Shown here: positions 8,464 through 11,114 of the stretch, piece after piece
How positions within the stretch are numbered: position 1 is the first letter of the stretch
Layout of the letters: every line of letters begins with the position of its first letter
Origin: Cylindrotheca closterium
Lineage: Eukaryota > Bacillariophyta > Bacillariophyceae > Bacillariales > Bacillariaceae
DNA: 11,114 nucleotides
Reading direction: 5' to 3'
NCBI GenBank assembly: GCA_933822405.4
Contig: CAKOGP040002001.1
Location: forward strand, 1 to 11,114
The notes under the pieces: model-generated
The model's input: the letters and a program-made list of their open reading frames with translations, nothing else
Told to the model about the DNA's origin: nothing
Database searches by the model: none
Program-made: the position numbers and the translations under genes

Positions 8464-8545
8464 GAGTTATAACTCACACGTCTGAGTTATAACTCAACGC
8501 CGTGAGTTATAACTCAGGATTCCGTTGTGATTTGAGTTATAACTC
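8464..8545. repeat. Right palindrome array, four GAGTTATAACTC copies
   Basis: Perfect copies at 8464-8475, 8484-8495, 8504-8515 and 8534-8545, with start spacings of 20, 20 and 30 bp. AGGATTCC (8516-8523), the reverse complement of the left GGAATCCT block, lies between the third and fourth copies. Confidence 0.9.
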
Positions 8546-9041
8546 AGAAAAAGTCACAATGACCAATCGGTCATCCGTGTCCATAAGTCCCTATTTGATA
8601 AATCATCACATAATTAATAATTAATACTTAAAGGGAGAAATAACATAGATTTTCCGAAGCTAAAAATATAATTTTATATCTCCGGGCATGAGCACATGGA
8701 AATTTGCGATCAGTGTCCCGAAAATACTCGGTCTGAACATTTGCCGGGTGTTCCAGGCCAATACTCACGGTCAACAAATCCGAAAACGGATTCGGCCCTT
8801 GCGCGTTTTTCGCACCATTTTTGCAATTCGTTTTTCTGGCAAAAACATGTCAAACTCTCGGTTGACAGATTGCGAAAACGGACAGACTATTTGAGTCATT
8901 TGGACGACTCCATTTTATGTCCTTGCGGGCCGTATTCAGTAAATGATACTTATAATTCGAATTTTCCGAAAACATTTTTGGTTATATGATTGGCTAAGGA
9001 TCTATCCTAATGACCTTCTCTCCCCATGAGGATTCTATTAA
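8546..9041. other. AT-rich spacer between the two array-bounded elements
   Basis: AT-rich at 8590-8680. A 97-aa ATG frame (8696-8989) with CDQC and CPC near its ends has no recognisable family and probably is chance. A small hairpin AATCCG-AAAA-CGGATT lies at 8777-8792. Nothing else was supported. Confidence 0.4.
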
Positions 9042-9056
9042 TTTCCCTCACTTTCC

Positions 9057-9072
9057 CTCACCCGCGGGTGAG
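9057..9072. repeat. Perfect 16-bp palindrome CTCACCCGCGGGTGAG
   Basis: The sequence reads identically on both strands and sits in the spacer side of the larger 9042-9117 inverted repeat. A near copy with a CGCA centre lies at 9088-9101. Confidence 0.85.
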
Positions 9073-9100
9073 CAAAATATATTTCCCTCACCCGCAGGTG

Positions 9101-9190
9101 AGGGAAAGTGAGGGAAAGTGAGGGAAAGTGAGGGAAAGTGAGGGAAATTGAGGGAAAGTGAGGGAAAGTGAGGGAAAGTGAGGGAAAGTG
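9101..9190. repeat. Decamer tandem array, nine AGGGAAAGTG units
   Basis: Nine consecutive 10-bp units. Only the unit at 9141-9150 differs (AGGGAAATTG). A degenerate tenth unit (AGGTTTTGTG) follows at 9191-9200. Confidence 0.95.
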
Positions 9191-9281
9191 AGGTTTTGTG
9201 AGTTTTTCTATAGCAGCAAGATCGGGGGATTAAAGCAGGGGATCGCCGAATTAAACAATATTCTCGCCAAAAATGATTTGA

Positions 9282-9395
9282 CAAAAAAACAAACAAGCAA
9301 ACAATCTCCCAGTTCTTCTTGTCACCAGTGGTGACAAGAGAAATGGCATTGGAGGTGTGAACCCAACCGACGCAGACGCATTGTTCGAGTTTCTC
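9282..9395 (+). other. Possible captured C-terminal gene fragment (37 codons)
   Basis: The frame between TGA (9279-9281) and TAG (9393-9395) reads LPVLLVTSGDKRNGIGGVNP followed by TDADALFEFL. It looks more protein-like than the surrounding low-complexity DNA and could be a captured gene end. It has no start codon and no family was recognised; the frame is short enough to be chance. Confidence 0.2.
9317..9339. other. Perfect 11-bp-arm hairpin
   Basis: Arms TCTTGTCACCA (9317-9327) and TGGTGACAAGA (9329-9339) are perfect reverse complements around a single G. As DNA this is a near-perfect palindrome such as a dimeric protein might bind; as RNA the loop would be too tight without opening the top pairs. 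Confidence 0.75.
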
Positions 9396-9590
9396 TAGGA
9401 TGAATCGTTCTGTAGAGGGCAGACGAGAGTACTAATCTGCAATGGCAATTCATTTTTCTTACTGTGTAGGTACTCATACTTATTGTTTGTGGAAGTTTTC
9501 AATCGGTCTGGTTGAGCGGGACTTACTGAGCCACAGTACGGGGGCAGGTAACAGGGAATTTTCTCCTCACTTCGATGAAATCCCTCACTT

Positions 9591-9684
9591 GAGGGAAAAT
9601 GAGGGAAAGTGAGGGAAAGTGAGCAAAACAAATGCGGGTGAGGGTTTTTGCGGGTTCGCTCAATTTCGCTCACTTTCCCTCACT
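9591..9684. repeat. Right decamer cluster with 17-bp inverted repeat
   Basis: Three forward GAGGGAAA-type units (9591-9620) end in GAGC. After a 43-nt spacer, the perfect reverse complement of AGTGAGGGAAAGTGAGC occupies 9668-9684. A smaller inverted pair, TCCCTCA (9581-9587) and TGAGGGA (9590-9596), lies just to the left. Confidence 0.9.
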
Positions 9685-10268
9685 GGGGGTGGCTCAAAAG
9701 TAGGTTTTTATGGGGGACGGACAAACAAGTACTTACTAAGTCTAAAACAGATGAAAACGGAACTTCAGAATCTACCATTTCGAGTTCTCAAAATCCCCCA
9801 AAGTGACTGTTGATATACAAGGAACCAAGTCAGATTCCTGTGAGTAGGATTCCGCTGTTCGTACTGGAAATCCCGTACTATTACTTGTACGTACCTTTTA
9901 CCACGAAAATCTGTAGGGCCAAAAGTATGATGACTAAAATCTGTAGGGCCGGAAGTATGATCGATTTCCAAGTCTCATAAACGCTACAGCACTTCGAAGT
10001 CAGCAGAATATTTTGTGCTGAGTCGCAGCTCTAGATATTTGGAATGGATACACGCAGGGCACAGACAGAATGCAGGCTGATGGACCGATTCAACGTTGAG
10101 TTCGAGTGGTAGTGATGCAAATGCTGTTACTGTACCTGTCAGAATGAAATTTCGCAGATGTTTCGTTGGGAAGTTATAGTCCATATACAGTTCCCCACTA
10201 TCAACAATCAGCCTCTTGGAATATATGTTGTTGATCTGAGACGCTTGGTGTTGCTAGCTTTTTTCACG
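9685..10268. other. Unassigned region upstream of the 97-aa ORF
   Basis: No recognisable gene. It contains a 30-bp-period direct repeat (9906-9961). Short frames on both strands show no domain or codon pattern I can support. The right end should carry the promoter or 5' leader of the ORF at 10269. Confidence 0.4.
9906..9961. repeat. Two-copy 30-bp-period direct repeat
   Basis: AAAATCTGTAGGGCC followed by RRAAGTATGAT occurs at 9906-9931 and 9936-9961, differing at only two positions (AA against GG after GGGCC). Confidence 0.9.
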
Positions 10269-10562
10269 ATGGCCTCTCATGAAGATGACAAAGACGAGAT
10301 GTCTGGACCCACCTGCAAAAGAATCCAAGACTGGCACGAACAGCGAAAAGAGGAGCACCATGCGAGAGAGTTTGCATTTCAGCATTGCGTTGCAGGCTTG
10401 ACACTGTTTGCATCTTTTCCAGATCCAAAGCCACTTCCCTTGAAGGCGTTTATGATGGAATATTTGGGGACAGCACCACAAATGAGTAGCCTGAGCTTTA
10501 CCTTTGCTTTGGAGATGCTCCATAAGGATTTCAAGAAGTACATGTATCCGCACGGCCATTAA
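10269..10562 (+). CDS. Hypothetical 97-aa protein
   Basis: ATG at 10269 starts MASHEDDKDEMSGPTCKRIQ. The frame ends at TAA 10560-10562 with FKKYMYPHGH. The N-terminal third is charged and hydrophilic. A hydrophobic helical middle (FAFQHCVAGLTLFASF) is followed by PDPKPLPLKAFMMEYLG and an amphipathic end. There is no signal peptide and no recognisable domain. An in-frame ATG at 10158 would give 134 aa with an extra hydrophobic leader (LGIYVVDLRRLVLLAFF). The later ATG looks more natural because the preceding codons are AT-rich and poor in charged residues. The ORF is isolated between repeats, so it could be a real small gene, the last exon of a larger one, or a fragment. Confidence 0.4.
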   Translation: MASHEDDKDEMSGPTCKRIQDWHEQRKEEHHAREFAFQHCVAGLTLFASFPDPKPLPLKAFMMEYLGTAPQMSSLSFTFALEMLHKDFKKYMYPHGH

Positions 10563-10811
10563 GTCTGCAAAGACACCGAGCTGTATATATTTCTGACTTC
10601 AGTCACGACGAACTATAGTTTTGACTAATAGATCTAGTATTTTAATTATTTTTCTTTTGAATACATATTCAGCACTAGAATTTGGCAAGAAGAACTAGCG
10701 ATAATATAGCAGAAAGCCAATCTAGTACAAGCCATCCCAGTCTTCTTCGTCGATTGTGATAGCAATTATCAAGATAGCTACACCTTGGAAAAATTCATTC
10801 TGTGAGACAAC
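10563..10811. other. AT-rich spacer before the minisatellite
   Basis: No gene or structured repeat was recognised. The stretch is AT-rich and presumably contains the 3' flank of the 97-aa ORF. Confidence 0.4.
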
Positions 10812-11114
10812 ACCGCTTCAAACACACGTTTCAAACATCGTATTCCCCGCTTCAAACATGGTATTCCACGCTTCAAACATGACAGTCTCACGTTTCAAAC
10901 ATGGTATTCCCCGCTTGAAACATGGTATTCCCCGCTTGAAACATGGTATTCCCCGCTTGAAACATGACAATCTCACGTTTCAAACATGGTATTCCCCGCT
11001 TGAAACATGGTATTCCCCGCTTGAAACATGGTATTCCCCGCTTGAAACATGACAGTCTCACGTTTCAAACATGGTATTCCCCGCTTGAAACATGGTATTC
11101 CCCGCTTGAAACAT
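10812..11114. repeat. Higher-order minisatellite, 85-bp period (1 x 22 + 3 x 21)
   Basis: Two unit types alternate regularly. Type B is 22 bp (GACAGTCTCACG + TTTCAAACAT) and type A is 21 bp (GGTATTCCCCG + CTTGAAACAT). The order is B-A-A-A (10881-10965), B-A-A-A (10966-11050), then B-A-A (11051-11114), cut by the window edge. B units start at 10881, 10966 and 11051, exactly 85 bp apart. The middle B differs by one base (GACAAT). Left of 10881 are older-looking units with CTTCAAACAT instead of CTTGAAACAT. The 85-bp period is not a multiple of three, so frames through it are not proteins. Confidence 0.95.

Larger units (their letters stand above)
7911..8545. mobile_element. Putative foldback-like element with mirror-symmetric palindrome arrays
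   Basis: Both ends carry arrays of GAGTTATAACTC in opposite orientation. Left, reading inward: a degenerate palindrome (7927-7938, one mismatch), GGAATCCT (7947-7954), then six 20-bp units (7956-8067). Right, read from the outer end on the minus strand: a palindrome (8545-8534), ten bases, GGAATCCT (8523-8516), then three palindromes at 8515-8504, 8495-8484 and 8475-8464. The outer spacing is 29 bp left and 30 bp right. Spacers agree when inverted: AAACGTGT left against AGACGTGT right. A second GGAATCCT at 7911-7918 may mark the true left end. The inside (8068-8463) shows no transposase; it has a 77-aa minus ORF (8299-8066) without recognisable domains. No target-site duplication was identified, so mobility is inferred from symmetry only. 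Confidence 0.55.
9042..9684. repeat. Second element-like block bounded by GAGGGAAAGT decamer arrays
   Basis: The left end has a 21-bp perfect inverted repeat (arms 9042-9062 and 9097-9117) that runs into a decamer array (9101-9190). The right end has forward decamers (9591-9624) and a 17-bp perfect inverted copy (9608-9624 against 9668-9684). Both ends also share GTGAGCAAAA (9068-9077 and about 9618-9628) and GCGGGTGAG blocks. Between them lie about 390 nt of unique sequence with a short hairpin and a possible gene-tail fragment. Total span is about 640 bp. No transposase or target duplication was seen, so calling it mobile is inference. Confidence 0.5.

Noticed and set aside
8696..8989. 97-aa plus ORF with CDQC and CPC
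   Set aside because: The Cys pairs are at opposite ends without a zinc-finger pattern, the flanks are AT-rich, and there is no family match by eye.
9048..9296. 82-aa minus ORF of repeated LTFPHFPSLS
   Set aside because: It is a translation of the decamer array. A 10-bp unit changes frame each copy, so it is open only because no phase contains a stop.
10016..10034. GCTGAGTCGCAGCT shared with the JTB-like exon 3 region (about 5233-5246)
   Set aside because: This is a 14-nt match with no extension on either side, compatible with chance.
10756..11052. 98-aa ORF with HGIPRLKHGIPRLK repeats
   Set aside because: It is a translation of the minisatellite. The 22-bp unit changes the reading phase and the protein repeat with it, which argues against coding.
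10812..11114. CRISPR array
   Set aside because: Units are contiguous 21-22 bp tandem repeats with no unique spacers, in a eukaryotic context.

Overview
The window looks like nuclear DNA of a eukaryotic microalga, most likely a diatom. The evidence is compact genes with introns of about 74-98 nt (GT-AG), a SNARE, a BRO1-domain protein and a JTB-like membrane protein packed into about 3.3 kb, and several broken mobile-element genes of kinds common in diatom genomes. The organism assignment is an inference; no marker gene is present.

Layout. Positions 1-453 (minus) hold part of an endonuclease/exonuclease/phosphatase (EEP) type coding region that runs off the left edge. Positions 580-2056 (plus) hold a frameshifted relic of a tyrosine recombinase with an N-terminal zinc-finger-like segment. 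Positions 2451-5781 are the host gene island: a Vti1-like Qb-SNARE with a 33-nt first coding exon, an intronless 426-aa BRO1-domain protein, and, converging on it from the minus strand, a three-exon gene for a 180-aa JTB-like type I membrane protein that only becomes visible once two introns are removed. Positions 6133-7373 are a broken gag plus aspartic protease relic of an LTR retrotransposon, followed by an unrecognised open frame (7360-7704).

From about 7.9 kb to the right end the window is mostly repeats. Positions 7911-8545 form a mirror-symmetric element whose two ends are arrays of the 12-bp palindrome GAGTTATAACTC at 20-bp spacing, in inverted orientation, with GGAATCCT blocks at matching places. 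Positions 9042-9684 form a second element of similar size whose ends are decamer arrays (AGGGAAAGTG) and inverted repeats of the same motif. An unrecognised 97-aa ORF lies at 10269-10562. Positions 10812-11114 are a higher-order minisatellite with an 85-bp period that continues past the right edge.

How the parts relate. The three host genes all encode endomembrane proteins: vesicle fusion, ESCRT-related sorting, and a secretory-pathway membrane protein. Nothing in the sequence shows co-regulation, so the clustering may be chance. The most interesting unexplained structures are the two similarly sized elements with array-type ends. They resemble foldback-type non-autonomous elements, but their mobility is inferred, not shown.
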